DNA from: Piezodorus guildinii | Lineage: Eukaryota > Arthropoda > Insecta > Hemiptera > Pentatomidae | Assembly (NCBI GenBank): GCA_023052935.1 | Contig: CM041294.1 | Span: forward strand, 12,821,791 to 12,885,790 | Direction: 5' to 3' | Length of the DNA: 64,000 bases | In this document: positions 46,916-56,330 of the stretch, piece by piece | How positions within the stretch are numbered: the first letter of the stretch is position 1 | Layout of the letters: each line of letters starts with the position of its first letter | Translations under genes and position numbers: made by a program | The notes under the pieces: model-generated | The model's input: the letters and a program-made list of their open reading frames with translations, nothing else | What the model was told of the DNA's origin: nothing | Databases searched by the model: none

Positions 46916-49900
46916 GTGTGGCAAGTCCAGCGCAAAAACTAAAAGTTCTATGAAACTGAAATTTCATATTTTAGACAACTATACACCCGAGATGTTATAG
47001 CAACTTTTTCATCAAATTCCTCTAACCAAAACACCAACTTTATACCATGCATTTTGCACCTTTTTACGATTTTCTCAAAAACAGCTCTAACCATCATGCA
47101 GGTTTTGTTCTGATTGAAACAGTTTGACAGGGCTTCAATGCCATTAATTTAAATTTTCTTCCACTAAACTACCTTTAACTTTGTACATTCCAAAAGATTA
47201 ACCAAACCATCTTATTGAAATTGATAAAGGAGTGCTAAATATAGAAGTTGGATGAATTTGATGACCAGCTAAAATATAAAAGAGAACAACTATTTTTTTA
47301 TGTAATTTTTGTTTGTTTTTTATATTAATTCAGTAATATAGACCTATTATATACGTTTGTGAAGAGAAAGATTTTAGAAAACATATTGTCTAATACACAA
47401 AGTCGTAAGAGGTAATATAAAGTGATGAATAGGGAATTAACTTATTACTGATTAACAATTTAATGTAGTTATATTATTTAATCAAAATTTCTAATTCCAA
47501 CGAAAATGAATACACATTTTATTAAAATCAACTTGGAATATTTTTCGAATTGAGGATATTTAATAGTTTTTAAATTGATTTGAACAGTGTGTTGCCCGCA
47601 CCAGATTTTCTTAGTAAGGACAGAGGCAGATTAAGTTATCATACAGATCTAAGTAGTTAATCCAATATTCTATTTAATTGAAATTTAATAAATTTGTTAC
47701 TTCCTTCTACTATCTTATCATTAATAATTTAAAATAAATTTTTAAAAAAATCTGGTGCGCGCAACACACTACTTTCACTTACCTCCGTCGTTAAAATCAA
47801 TTTAAGAATATTTAAATACATGTAGAAATAAAAATAAATTGTTAAAGAATCAATTAAATTGAATTGATTTATTAAATAATCTATTATATTTTTATCTACA
47901 ACAATCAATTAGTGTTTGGGGTAATCACCGCCAAGTGGCAGCACAGTCAATATGAATTTTCCTTTTCAGGAACCAGAAACAGTTAGTTTTATCGGCTTTT
48001 CATCACTCTCTATTAATGCTTACAATTCCGTGTATCAAATAATATTCTTTCTAAAATCTTTAGCTATCCAACGGTATATTATACATCTATATTACTATTC
48101 TTGTGTTCAAAAACACAAAACTTTCATACAACAATATGTTTGCACTTTTCTCCTTTAGTTGTTTATCAAATTCGCTGAGCTTTGATATTTATCCGTCCTT
48201 CATCAGTGCCATTAATTAAGTTGATATGGTTAATCTTTTGGAATGTACAAAATTAAAGGTAGTTTAGAGAAAGAAAATTTAAAATATCGGCATTTAAGCC
48301 CTGTCAGACTATTTCAATCAGAATTAAACTTACATGATATTAAAACCCATCAAATTTTACATCGATGTAACGAGTTTAATAAAGGTACGAAATGCATGGT
48401 ATAAAGTGGCTCTTCTGGTTAGCCGATTTTGATGAAAAAGTTGCTTTAACATCTCGGGTGTATTTTCAGTTTCGTACGACTTTTTGCTTTAGCGCTAGAC
48501 TTACCACACACGAAAAAACACACACACACCATTTTTCTGAACTTGGTTATTTGGACTCAGGGATGGTTGAAAACTTAAATCGAAAAATTTCACGATCGCA
48601 ATACTTTCCCTTACTATATATTTCATATATAGGTAAGTGAAAGTAAAAAAGAAGTATTGTTTTGGAATTCTTGGTAACTACACCCACCTCATTAATAATA
48701 AATAAATTGTTTATTAATCTGGGACATGTCCCTTTAGAATAAAATATACACAATATACAAAGTGTGCTTTGGAGTATTAAAGTATATTAAATACATATAA
48801 ACAAGTTAAGAATTACTCATATAAAAAAAAAACCAGTACCACTACAACCCATGAAGGATCTTGGGCTAAGGAAATACACGTTTTAGGATCTCCTGAGTCC
48901 AAATAACCAAGTCCCGCAAAAAGGTCTGTGTGTGTGTGGTAACTCCCGGGCGGAAACGGTATGTCCTATGAAACTGAAATTTCATATTTAAGACAACTAT
49001 AAGCCCGAGACGTGACAAAATCTTTTTCATCAAAATCAGCTTACCAGAAGAGCCACTTTATACAATACTATGCATTTTGCACCTTTTTTCGATTTTCTAG
49101 AAAATGGTTCCGACGATTTTGTTTAAACTCGCTATATCGATGTAAAATTTAATGGGCTTTAATATCATATAGATTTCATTCTGATTAAGATAGTCTGACA
49201 GAGCTTAAATGCCGATATTTTAAATTTTCTTCTTCTAAAGTATCTTAAATTTAGTTCATTCTTTAAAAATAACTATATTATCTTGTTACTACTTATGAAA
49301 AACAGGTAAATATGCAAGTTGAATGAATTCGATAGCTAACTAAAGGAGAAAACTGAAAAAATATATTTTTTATGCAATTTTTTTGTTTTTGAACATAAGA
49401 ACAGTAATATACATGTATGATATACCATTGGAAAGCTTGAGATTTTAGAAAAAATATTATCTTATACACTAGCTTTTAAAAGTTAGTAGAGAGTGAAGAA
49501 AAGCCGATAAAACTAAGTGATTATTTTAGATAATAATATGATAGATTTTTAATAAAACACCTGTTTCTATAGAAATTCCATTTAATTAATTCATTAATGG
49601 TTTCACTCATTTTTATTATTGCTAAAGTTTTATAAAATTATTAATTAGAAGCTAAATGTACATATCAAGCTATAATCCATATTAGGAATGAGTAACTGAT
49701 ATAGTTTTCGTTAAATAATGTTTAAAAAAAGTCGCGCTTTGACGAGTTTTATACTTCTCCCCAGCGACCTTCCTTACCGTTCCGACCTGTTTGACGACCG
49801 CCTTTACATGGTACTTTAGAAAAAAAGCGACTTCCTACGAACTCCTAAGTCTACGAAGAACTCTCCTCTGAGCAGTGGACTCAGCTGATGATTATAATTA

Positions 49901-52900
49901 AATATTCATTTTGACAATTTTCTCAAACCTAGCAAATTAGATAAAAGGTGGTTAGAGTTTCGTGACAGAGGGAGGCTTGAAGGGGATTGCCAAATTAAAA
50001 ATAAAAAGATGTAAAGAAAAGAGAAGAAGACCAAAAGAATGTAGTAGCGATGTACAAAATGTAAGAATTTTTGTTGTAACCGGTTCGGGTGGGGAACAGT
50101 TAAATTGCTCGAATCGCGGGGGCAATTTTTGCTTTCCTCCCCCCGCCAAGTGGGCCAACTGGTTCATTCTTCCTACGGTTAGCAAATATTATTCAAATCA
50201 TCAGCGACCCTCATTACAAAATCCTCTCCGGCTAGGATGTAGCAGTTAGTTTTAAGCACCTGTTCAGTTGCTACCTCTTCGAGTTTTTGATTCGCAGTAA
50301 TTTTGGCGATATTATCGCAGATTTGCTACCTCGTAATGGTTAATGAATAGATTGAATTTGGATAATGAACTCATCAGTATCTCAATGAAAGAATAAAGTT
50401 CCGAGATGAGGAAACCTATCTTATACTTTCGTATTGTCTCACCTAAGCCATTGGATATCCCTGAAAACCTCCATGCTTTAGTGGAAGAAATTAATCCGGG
50501 TGGCGGTCATTAAATGAAACAACTAAATAGTTTTAACTATTTATTGTTTGCCAAAGTTTCGACCCCCTTTGTGAGTCATCATCAGGGCTAAAAAGATACA
50601 AAAGAAATACAATTTCAATGACGTAACTTACAATATTATATAAACTATTGAGCTAGAGAACGTCGGTATTAAAATATAACAGAAGAACTATATATGTAAA
50701 AAAAAAACTTTTTTTTTTCTGTATAACACTTTCATTATTATACTATAGTCATTGTATTTTAATTAAGTTTTTTTTTTTTCTCTAGCTCAATAGTTTATAT
50801 AATATTGTATGTAATGTCATTGAAATTGTACTCTTTTGCATCTTTTTAGCCCTGATGATGACCCACAAAGGGGGTCGAAACGTTGGCAAACAATAAATAG
50901 TTGAAACTATTTACTTGTTTCATTTAATGACCGCTACCCGGACTAATTCCTTCCAGTAATTTTCAACGGTCAACTAATTACATCCACTCCATGCTTTAGG
51001 GTTACCTGTGGTGTAATGGCTAGCATAACAACCTTATACGTCCAAGGTCGCGGGTTAAAATGAATGGAAGTAAAATCCTGAGTTATATCTTCCTCTTCGC
51101 GTTTTTGATTCGCCGTCATTTTTGGGATAGAATAGATTGAACTTGGATAATGAACTTATCAGTTTCTTAATGAAAGAATAAAGTTTCGAATGACGATTAT
51201 CGGATCATTTGATTATTACAATCATTCGGATTAATCGATTATCGGATTAATCAGTTTTGATAAGTGAATGATTATTCGAACGGAACTGTTTAACGATAAT
51301 CGAGGGATTATAAGGAACTCGAATGACGATTATCGGATCATTTGATTATCACAATCATTTGGATTAATCAGTTTGGATAAGCGAATGATTATTCGAACTG
51401 AACTGTTTAACGATAATCGAGGGATTATAAGGAACTCGAATGACGATTATCGGATCATTTGATTATCACAATCATTTGGATTAATCAGTTTGGATAAGCG
51501 AATGATTATTCGAACGGAACTGTTTAACGATAATCGAGGGATTATAAGGAACTCGAATGACGATTATCGGATCATTTGATTATCACAATCATTTGGATTA
51601 ATCAGTTTGGATAAGCGAATGATTATTCGAACTGAACTGTTTAACGATAATCGAGGGATTATAAGGAGCGCGGCAGATAACCGAACGACCTTTTTTTTCT
51701 TTTTTTTTTTTTGCTCATCACATAAATTGTCTCTCACAATGCATACTAATCATTCGGTTATGAAATCATTAGATTATTTAAGTCATCGAAGTCCGATCAT
51801 CCGATTATGACGATGATTCGGTTATGCCCATCTCTAATTGACACTACAAAACAGTCGTATTACCAGAGGCATTGTATGCATCACAAACGACCACAATCCA
51901 CGACGCTATCAACTCAATTATATTCACAAGATACAAGTTCCGTAATTCCGTGTTGTGCAACCTTCTAAACTCCCCAGTGCCCTCATCTCTCTTCGGACCA
52001 AATATTTTACGCAGTACCTTATTTTCGAAAAGCCACGTTTCACATCCGTAAAGAACCGTTGGAAGAATAATAGTTTTATAAAATTTAACCTTTAAGTTTT
52101 AGATAGAAGCCGTGACTTAGCAACTGAATAATAACACGCATTTTCCACCTTTGACCGAGACTTTATTTCTTCCTAGATTTCATTTTTTCTTGTTATCATT
52201 GAACCTAATTACTTGAATTTCTCTACGTGTTCAAAAGTATGCCCTGATATATTAATATCACCAAGATCGCCACCGTTTCTGCTACTAATCATATATTTCG
52301 TCTTATCGGTATTCAATTCAAGTCCTATTTCTTTACCGGTTTTTATTAACACACTTGTATTTAGTTGTATGGTTTCCGTGTCTTCACCTAGCAGTACCAA
52401 ATCATCGGCATACCCCAAAACTGGAATCTTGTCACCCATATTTAAGCCTTTCTCGGTACATATCACCTTTTCAATGACATATTCTAAAGCTATATTAAAC
52501 AAAACAGGTGAAAGGGAGTCACCCTGTTTCAAACCCGATCGCACCTCAAATCTCTCGGAGTAATTATGACCGATTCTAACTTTATGAAATGTTTCCGACA
52601 AACACACCTCTACTAGGTTTACAAACATTCTAGGTATTCCCTGTTCAATCATGATGTTATATAGCTTCTGACGGTCTATTGAATCATAAGCCTTTTTAAA
52701 ATCGATGGACGACACCGTTTTCTCTAATATTTGACGTAAGGAAAATATTTGATCAATAGTCGAGCAATTCCGTACAAAACATTAACGTACGTGTCAACGT
52801 ACAAAACATTAAATATAGTGATCCTTTATTTTTAAGATTTGCTCTCGCCTCAAGGAGACGTGTTTAGGGCTCCGTGCTGGGGATCAGCCTGTGCGGTCGG

Positions 52901-55048
52901 GTAATAGAATACATAACATTCCAAAATCCGTCTCGCTGCGCACTTCACATCCGCTTTCATTCCAATATAGCTCCTAAAACACGGACTGGCTATGCTGTTA
53001 TGGTCAGTATATTAGTCAACGTCAGGGGAACTATTGCGGTGCATCCTATGAGGTCCGGGTCCGTGACCAATAGCAACTTAATTAAAAAAATACCGACTCA
53101 TCCTTAACTACTAGCTACCCATCACTCAGCCGAGCGGTGATCTTGGCTATAATTTTCTGGCTAGAGGCAGTATGCTACAAGATAGTTTTCGAAATCCCAT
53201 CTAGCTAACAAGATTTAGGGACATTTGAAAAATAAAAAATGTATACTTCTCCGTACTTGAAGTATTTCATAGCCGAAAGTTGGAGGATGATGCAAAAAGT
53301 GTGTCTTAAATAATGTCTTTATTTAGAAAAAAATCCTGAAACCTGCAAGAAGATTACAATGCAAACATGCAATTTATTACTTTCCCTTACCTATATATGA
53401 AATAGATATAATTATAAAATATTAAAATCTGGTAATACGTTATAAATGACGCTTTGGCTCCGAGTGATGTGTAGCTGAGCGTTTACTGAGCATAATTTTA
53501 AATCATCAGCCCTAAATAATTTTTTAACGCAAATCTTCAGTCCAATTCTTCCCCGTACATTTTTTTTGTTTGTTTTTTATTTAACTAATAATTGATCCTT
53601 CAGCCTATTCGTTTGTATTCGAAAGAATTTCTTTTTTTTTTTTTTTTTTTCACTTATCATTTTATTTACACCTGTAAAAAAATATTACAATAAGCAAATG
53701 TGCTAAAATCTAGGGAAACATGGCGTGGGCAGGTATGAGGGAGACAGCACCCAGTGGTGCATCCTCCTGACATTAAGCACAACTATATTTTCAGGTCAGG
53801 AGGTCCCTCATCCAACTCCTTTTCAGCCTACGCCGAGTTATGGATGGTAAGTCAGTTGTAGGAAAGAATTTCTTGTCCACGCCGTCTGAGTTGGTAGTTT
53901 CAAGTCTTTGTAAAATCACTTTCATTAGGTAATTAACACCTCCCAGACCCTTATTATTAAGCATTTTTTTAAAATTTGTTTAGTGAGCCTGAAAGGCTGT
54001 TCACTGAATTTCTTTGAATCGGTTATACTCCACTACGGGTGATAGTTCCAGTAGAAGAGGCCCCGGTACCTCCGGTGCTAGGATGCTAGTTATACTGGCG
54101 AGGTACTACCCAGGAGAGGTGATCCTGAAGTGTGTACTATTAGCGTCCTTGAATGTCAGTGTATATCTTTAGTGTACTGTTCTGCTGTGTGAAAATGTAT
54201 TGTGTACTGAACTCAGGAGACCGGGGGATCGTTAAACCCCACTAGTAGAGCACATCTACTAGCCATTGCGGGGGCTCTCTGTTCTGGAAGTCCTAGACAA
54301 GAGGCTATTGGGATGGTACGGGCATGTCTGCCACATGGACCACCATCGGAACCCAATTAAAACAATGGAGGACCCCCTAATCACCCATATGGAGCGAATA
54401 GGAATGCGTAGAGGTAAAACTCTGAACGAGATAAGAAACCTTGCAAGGAACAGAGATGGTTTGTACCAATGGCTGGGAGCTCGCCAACGCTGAAAGGCAA
54501 ATAGGTCGAAGAGAAAGAAGAATAAGAAGAGCCAGGAAGGATTCATTTTACCTTCTGTATTTGTATATTACTATTGTGTAATACCAGAACGAAAACTTAT
54601 GTCTTGGCAATAGAAGTAACGAACTAACCATTCTACGTTCATCACGGATTCTACATTTTCGATGCCAGTAAAATTAGGGTGATTAGTTATTAATGTTTTA
54701 TTAAAATGTAGGGGCTTGTTTTGGAATATACCAGTATCATTCTAAATGGTATGTAACAGTAAATGTACTCACCGTGTTTTCGTAGAACTGACCGTTGAGG
54801 TCGGGCTTGGTCCCGCACCTGGCGTATGCTATCCTGAAGGAGAAGAAGGTCTTGCCCGTGGAGGGCGGAACGTAGACGCAGCGAGGATCGGCGTACTGTC
54901 CCTTGGAGGACACTATCCCTTCGAAGGGCTGGGTGAAGCTGAGGTGAACGTCCATGTGGTCCTTGCCGCACATCACCTCCAGCGACTGGATCGCCGGCAT
55001 CCCCTCCGGTCTCTCCAGCGGCCAGATCTCTCCACACGATATGCTCCT
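42100..55048 (-). CDS. ZP-domain transmembrane protein, 3' five exons (5' end not found)
   Basis: Exons in transcript order: 55048-54773, 46440-46293, 45572-45450, 45333-44837 and 42594-42100. All junctions are GT-AG and in frame, giving 512 residues plus stop; the first listed exon opens at a splice acceptor, so a signal-peptide exon is missing. Family knowledge: insect ZP proteins are apical extracellular matrix or cuticle-organising membrane proteins (Dusky, Miniature, Dusky-like, Trynity, Piopio and others). Visible: a ZP domain with regularly spaced cysteines (VMCGKD, DPRCVY, ARCGTK, LRCEWYNDYEK, VDCWMEIQ, KSCAASD, FGCVLR, IKCKVEICRHGC); a Pro/Gln/Glu-rich linker; RRKR at 42472-42483, a likely furin-type cleavage site; a hydrophobic helix (FSALFVLVALSAVV...) near 42220-42295; and a short basic tail. 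I cannot separate the Dusky-like, Trynity and Piopio subfamilies by eye, so no symbol is given. Confidence 0.93.
42745..43015. mobile_element. Inverted-repeat element in ZP intron d-e
   Basis: Left arm GAGCACACCTTAACTTCCTT, TTCATAACCATTCACATCAT; right arm ATGATGTGAACGGTTATGAA and AAGGTGTGATC. Core near 42925 ACCCCGAAACTTTGAT; left counterpart TTTTGGGGTTGTTTCCCCAT. Same family as 31128-31440. Confidence 0.8.
43235..43412. mobile_element. Foldback element with two hammerhead-like cores
   Basis: Arms AATACAAACTTATTTTATTT (left) and AAATAAAATAAGTTTGTCTT (right). The left core (minus strand, 43291-43297) is CTGAAGA-A-GGCC...; the right core (43359-43365) is CTGAAGA-A-GGCCCC. The centre is a further palindrome (TATCTCAAGAAG / CTTCTTGAGATA type). 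Confidence 0.72.
43623..43857. mobile_element. Foldback element, short version (235 bp), with hammerhead-like core
   Basis: Arms TACTGGAAGGAATTAGTCCG and CGGACTAATTCCTTCCAGTA; next AACAACTGAATAGTTTCAAC and its inverse. The core on + is CTGATGA (43748-43754), T, GACCC, loop, GGGTC, GACAC (the GAAAC box has one change). The reverse arm carries the counterpart near 43690. A longer relative is at 50484-50985. Confidence 0.82.
43860..44836. other. Remainder of ZP intron d-e
   Basis: No repeat or coding signal recognised. Confidence 0.45.
44837..45333 (-). CDS. ZP protein exon d: end of ZP domain and Pro/Gln-rich linker
   Basis: Encodes GEFDMRVKSCAASDGG..., ISRFLKAR, HAFKFPDALSVHIKCKVEIC and RHGCLDHCQ (the last ZP cysteines). 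An acidic and Pro/Gln-rich linker (PQAQAQQPPPQKEVQQPPP) follows and probably forms a flexible stalk. The donor is CAG|GTAAAA. Confidence 0.93.
45450..45572 (-). CDS. ZP protein exon c
   Basis: 41 codons: GDNVDCWMEIQHGKGPWAPP then VSGIVPLGSTLTLVVAINDN. CWMEIQ.GKGPWA is a strong insect ZP-domain signature. The acceptor is TGTTAG and the donor G|GTAAAA. Confidence 0.93.
45573..46292. other. ZP intron b-c
   Basis: 720 bp, AT-rich, GT-AG on the minus strand. No element recognised. Confidence 0.6.
46293..46440 (-). CDS. ZP protein exon b
   Basis: Encodes VVVQYDKDLLEVWDEAKRLR, CEWYNDYEKTASKPP and VIADLDVIQLDFR, the ZP-N to ZP-C linker region seen in insect ZP proteins. The acceptor is TTTTCAG and the donor G|GTTTGT. 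It is separated from exon a by an 8.3-kb intron full of repeats. Confidence 0.93.
46582..47605 (+). repeat. Rep-A copy 10 with expanded TG repeat
   Basis: TACTTTCACCTACCTATATATGG at the start, then ~130 bp of insertion before AGTAAGGGAAAGTATTGCAG (46742), and CCCGCACCAGA at the end. The internal microsatellite is long (about 46869-46920). Forms an inverted pair with the next copy. Confidence 0.83.
46869..46920. repeat. (TG)n microsatellite inside Rep-A
   Basis: About 20 TG units with small interruptions, at the same place where other Rep-A copies carry 2-9 TG units. Confidence 0.93.
47751..48644 (-). repeat. Rep-A copy 11, near full length (894 bp)
   Basis: Minus orientation: TCTGGTGCGCGCAACACACT to CTATATATTTCATATATAGG and GTGAAAGTA. 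Only ~145 bp from copy 10 in opposite orientation. Confidence 0.88.
48870..49619 (+). repeat. Rep-A copy 12, both ends missing
   Basis: From GGAAATACACGTTTTAGGAT to ATGGTTTCACTCATTTTTAT. The palindromic start and the CACCAGA end are lost. Third Rep-A in a row within 3 kb of the ZP a-b intron. Confidence 0.85.
49620..50270. other. Intron spacer
   Basis: GC-richer stretches at 49730-49870 and 50080-50170 with no recognised family; possibly old repeats. Confidence 0.4.
50272..50405. repeat. Direct repeat flanking the foldback, copy 1
   Basis: CCTCTTCGAGTTTTTGATTC...TGAAAGAATAAAGTTCCGA. It recurs, shorter, at 51093-51186 on the other side of the foldback and SINE head. Confidence 0.8.
50484..50985. 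mobile_element. Full-length foldback element (about 0.5 kb) with two hammerhead-like cores
   Basis: Almost the whole element is one inverted repeat: GGAAGAAATTAATCCGGGTG (left) against CCCGGACTAATTCCTTCC (right), and internally TATATAAACTATTGAGCTAG against CTAGCTCAATAGTTTATATA. Each arm carries CTGATGA-T-stem-GAAAC: minus strand 50585-50556, plus strand 50852-50881 (GACCC/GGGTC stem). Long form of 43623-43857. Confidence 0.85.
51002..51090 (+). repeat. SINE S1 head fragment
   Basis: GGTTACCTGTGGTGTAATGG, CTAGCATAACAACC and GGTCGCGGGTTAAAAT (damaged B-box). Confidence 0.7.
51093..51186. repeat. Direct repeat, copy 2
   Basis: CCTCTTCGCGTTTTTGATTC...GAATAAAGTTTCGAA. A shortened copy of 50272-50405, leading directly into the satellite. 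Confidence 0.8.
51188..51667. repeat. Tandem satellite, 117-bp unit, four units
   Basis: Units start with GAATGACGATTATCGGATCA at 51188, 51321, 51438 and 51555. Spacing is 133 (first unit with a 16-bp extra GATTATCGGATTAATC), 117 and 117. Units are nearly identical. Each is rich in ATTATCG/CGATAAT and GATTAATC, so it can fold on itself. Confidence 0.95.
51668..51838 (-). mobile_element. Probable hAT-type terminal segment
   Basis: On the minus strand it begins TAGAGATGGGCATAACCGAA, matching the loose hAT terminal pattern (YAGRGNTGGGC). The sequence continues with ATCATCG/GATTAT words like those of the satellite, so the satellite is probably its subterminal repeat. The other terminus was not found. 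Confidence 0.5.
51860..52745 (-). pseudogene. LINE reverse transcriptase fragment with YADD box (family E)
   Basis: The open part 52715-52209 reads SSIDFKKAYDSIDRQKLYNI, VRSGLKQGDSLSPVLFNIAL and VLGYADDLVLLGED (YADD at 52411-52422), then EIGLELNTDKTKYM. Downstream, after stops, ILPTVLYGCETWLFENKVLR and KIFGPKRDEGTG (52090-51950). Palm motifs are intact over 168 codons, but N-terminal fingers and endonuclease are missing. Clade not settled by eye. The 54255-54560 fragment may be the end of a related element. Confidence 0.85.
52746..53620. other. Intron spacer
   Basis: A GC-richer block (52850-53170) has no recognised homology. A short Rep-A-like word TTACTTTCCCTTACCTATATATG sits at ~53383. 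Confidence 0.4.
53634..53861 (-). mobile_element. 5'-truncated LINE family B with 13-bp target duplication
   Basis: Minus strand: TDLPSITRRRLKRSWMRDLL (tail of ORF2), UTR with CCTGCCCACGCCATGTTTCC, and poly(A) (T run at 53634-53650 on +). Flanked by GAAAGAATTTCTT at 53621-53633 and 53862-53874. Confidence 0.9.
54255..54560 (+). pseudogene. LINE ORF2 C-terminal fragment
   Basis: Reads LEVLDKRLLGWYGHVCHMDH...GMRRGKTLNEIRNLARNRDG. The R(L)LGWYGHV.RMD motif and the basic tail are characteristic of the C-termini of several insect LINEs (compare family E). Upstream 54010-54250 is GC-rich and may belong to the same element. Confidence 0.7.
54773..55048 (-). CDS. ZP protein exon a: start of ZP domain
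   Basis: 92 codons in phase 0, from RSISCGEIWPLERPEGMPAI to the donor ACG|GTGAGT. Contains LEVMCGKDHMDVHLSFTQPF and KTFFSFRIAYARCG, the N-terminal ZP-N half with its first conserved cysteines. The exon is clearly more GC-rich than its surroundings. The upstream acceptor is TTCGCAG; the preceding exon is not recognised in the remaining 9 kb. Confidence 0.92.
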
Positions 55049-55469
55049 CTGCGAACAAATATATCACTGATAAACAACCTCTACAACGCAATACACTTAG
55101 AAGCTGGATTAGGACATATAATACATTGTATATTACTCGGGCTAGTAATGTATCACAGTCTGTCACCTCGGCTGATCTTATCAGTTTGATATAATGTCTA
55201 GAAATCCTAGTGCAATACGTATCTTGATAAGTAATCTCGGGCTCATATATTTGCAAATAAAATAATTTATTAATTTTTATTGTAATTGCAATCTGTTTGA
55301 GTGAATAAATCTATATCTCGGTTCTTTTTCAATAACACTCAACACTCATTTATTTATTTTTGTCTCCTCTGTCCATACGTTTCGGCCTTTGCCATTTTCA
55401 ATGGTTCAAGGCCATCAAAAAACAAATTAATATTGTACAAATAGTTTATAAGATCTATAATTTCATATG

Positions 55470-56050
55470 CCTGTCGAGCCTGTAGTTTTTCTAGCAGAAC
55501 ACATATCAATAAATTACAGATCCTCCAGAACAGATGCCTAAGAATTGTAAAAAACTACCCTATACACACCAGAATTACCAAAATGCATAATGAATTGACA
55601 ATTCATGATTACATCCACGAACAAAGCTTTAAATTCTTCAACTCATGCCACCTAAGTAACAACATCCTCATTCAAGAAATAGGCAACTACACCAAAACTT
55701 CATCACCTAAATACAGGCATAGAAGAACCAAGCATATATTACTCTAAAAAATATCAAACTAAAAATATTTTCAATATATTTTCTTTACCATAGTATTCAT
55801 TCATGTATCTATTTCTCTGTTATGTACTTTTTTTTCCAGATTAGGAATTATTCTATAAGTATTAATTTATTTTCCTTGTATTTTATTTCTTTCTTTTTTC
55901 TGTTGGTTTTTTTTTTTTTACCAAAAAAAAAACAACAATCATTTTAAGAATATAAAAAAAAGAAATGGTAATAACAATTTATGTAAAGTGTAAGGAGAAT
56001 GTCCCATCATTGTTAAACTACTACTACTGTTTTTTAATTAATAAAGAAAA

Positions 56051-56115
<65 letters not shown>
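55470..56115 (+). pseudogene. LINE 3' fragment nested between inverted arms, ending in (AT)n
   Basis: HINKLQILQNRCLRIVKNYP, TRITKMHNELTIHDYIHEQS and KYRHRRTKHILL stop at ~55745. The KLQ.LQNR.LR.I motif is the usual LINE post-RT segment. The UTR runs to the AT tract at 56055-56114. Confidence 0.78.
56055..56114. repeat. (AT)n microsatellite
   Basis: About 30 AT units, at or next to the LINE 3' end. Confidence 0.95.
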
Positions 56116-56116
<1 letters not shown>

Positions 56117-56330
56117 AATGTAATGGTCCTTTAATAATTTCTTTATATTTCACATAAAAAATACAAATAAAACATACAAAAAAAAAATCTACTCGTAGAT
56201 AATAACGTATTTTTAAAATGTGACAAAATAAAGGACCCTTGAAAATGGCAAAGGCCGAAACGTAGGGAGAGGGGAGAAAAAAAAAAGAAATAAATGAGTG
56301 TTGAGTGTAAAATAGATCGTTTAAAACCTG

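Larger units (their letters stand above)
55325..56310. mobile_element. Inverted-repeat element with GGCCGAAACGTA cores, holding a LINE
   Basis: Left arm (55325-55435) ACACTCAACACTCATTTATT, CATACGTTTCGGCCTTTGCC, ATTTTCAATGG; right arm (56237-56310) CTTGAAAATGGCAAAGGCCG, AAACGTAGGG and AATAAATGAGTGTTGAGTGT. The LINE below lies between the arms. Confidence 0.78.

Noticed and set aside
51188..51667. Possible CRISPR-like array
   Set aside because: Units are contiguous 117-bp satellite monomers without spacers, in a eukaryotic intron.
52213..52563. 116-codon plus-strand frame
   Set aside because: Antisense shadow of the LINE reverse transcriptase.
54746..55189. 147-codon frame on + and 188-codon frame on - at the ZP exon
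   Set aside because: Both are shadow frames of the GC-rich ZP exon 54773-55048. The ZP frame fits homology and splice phase.
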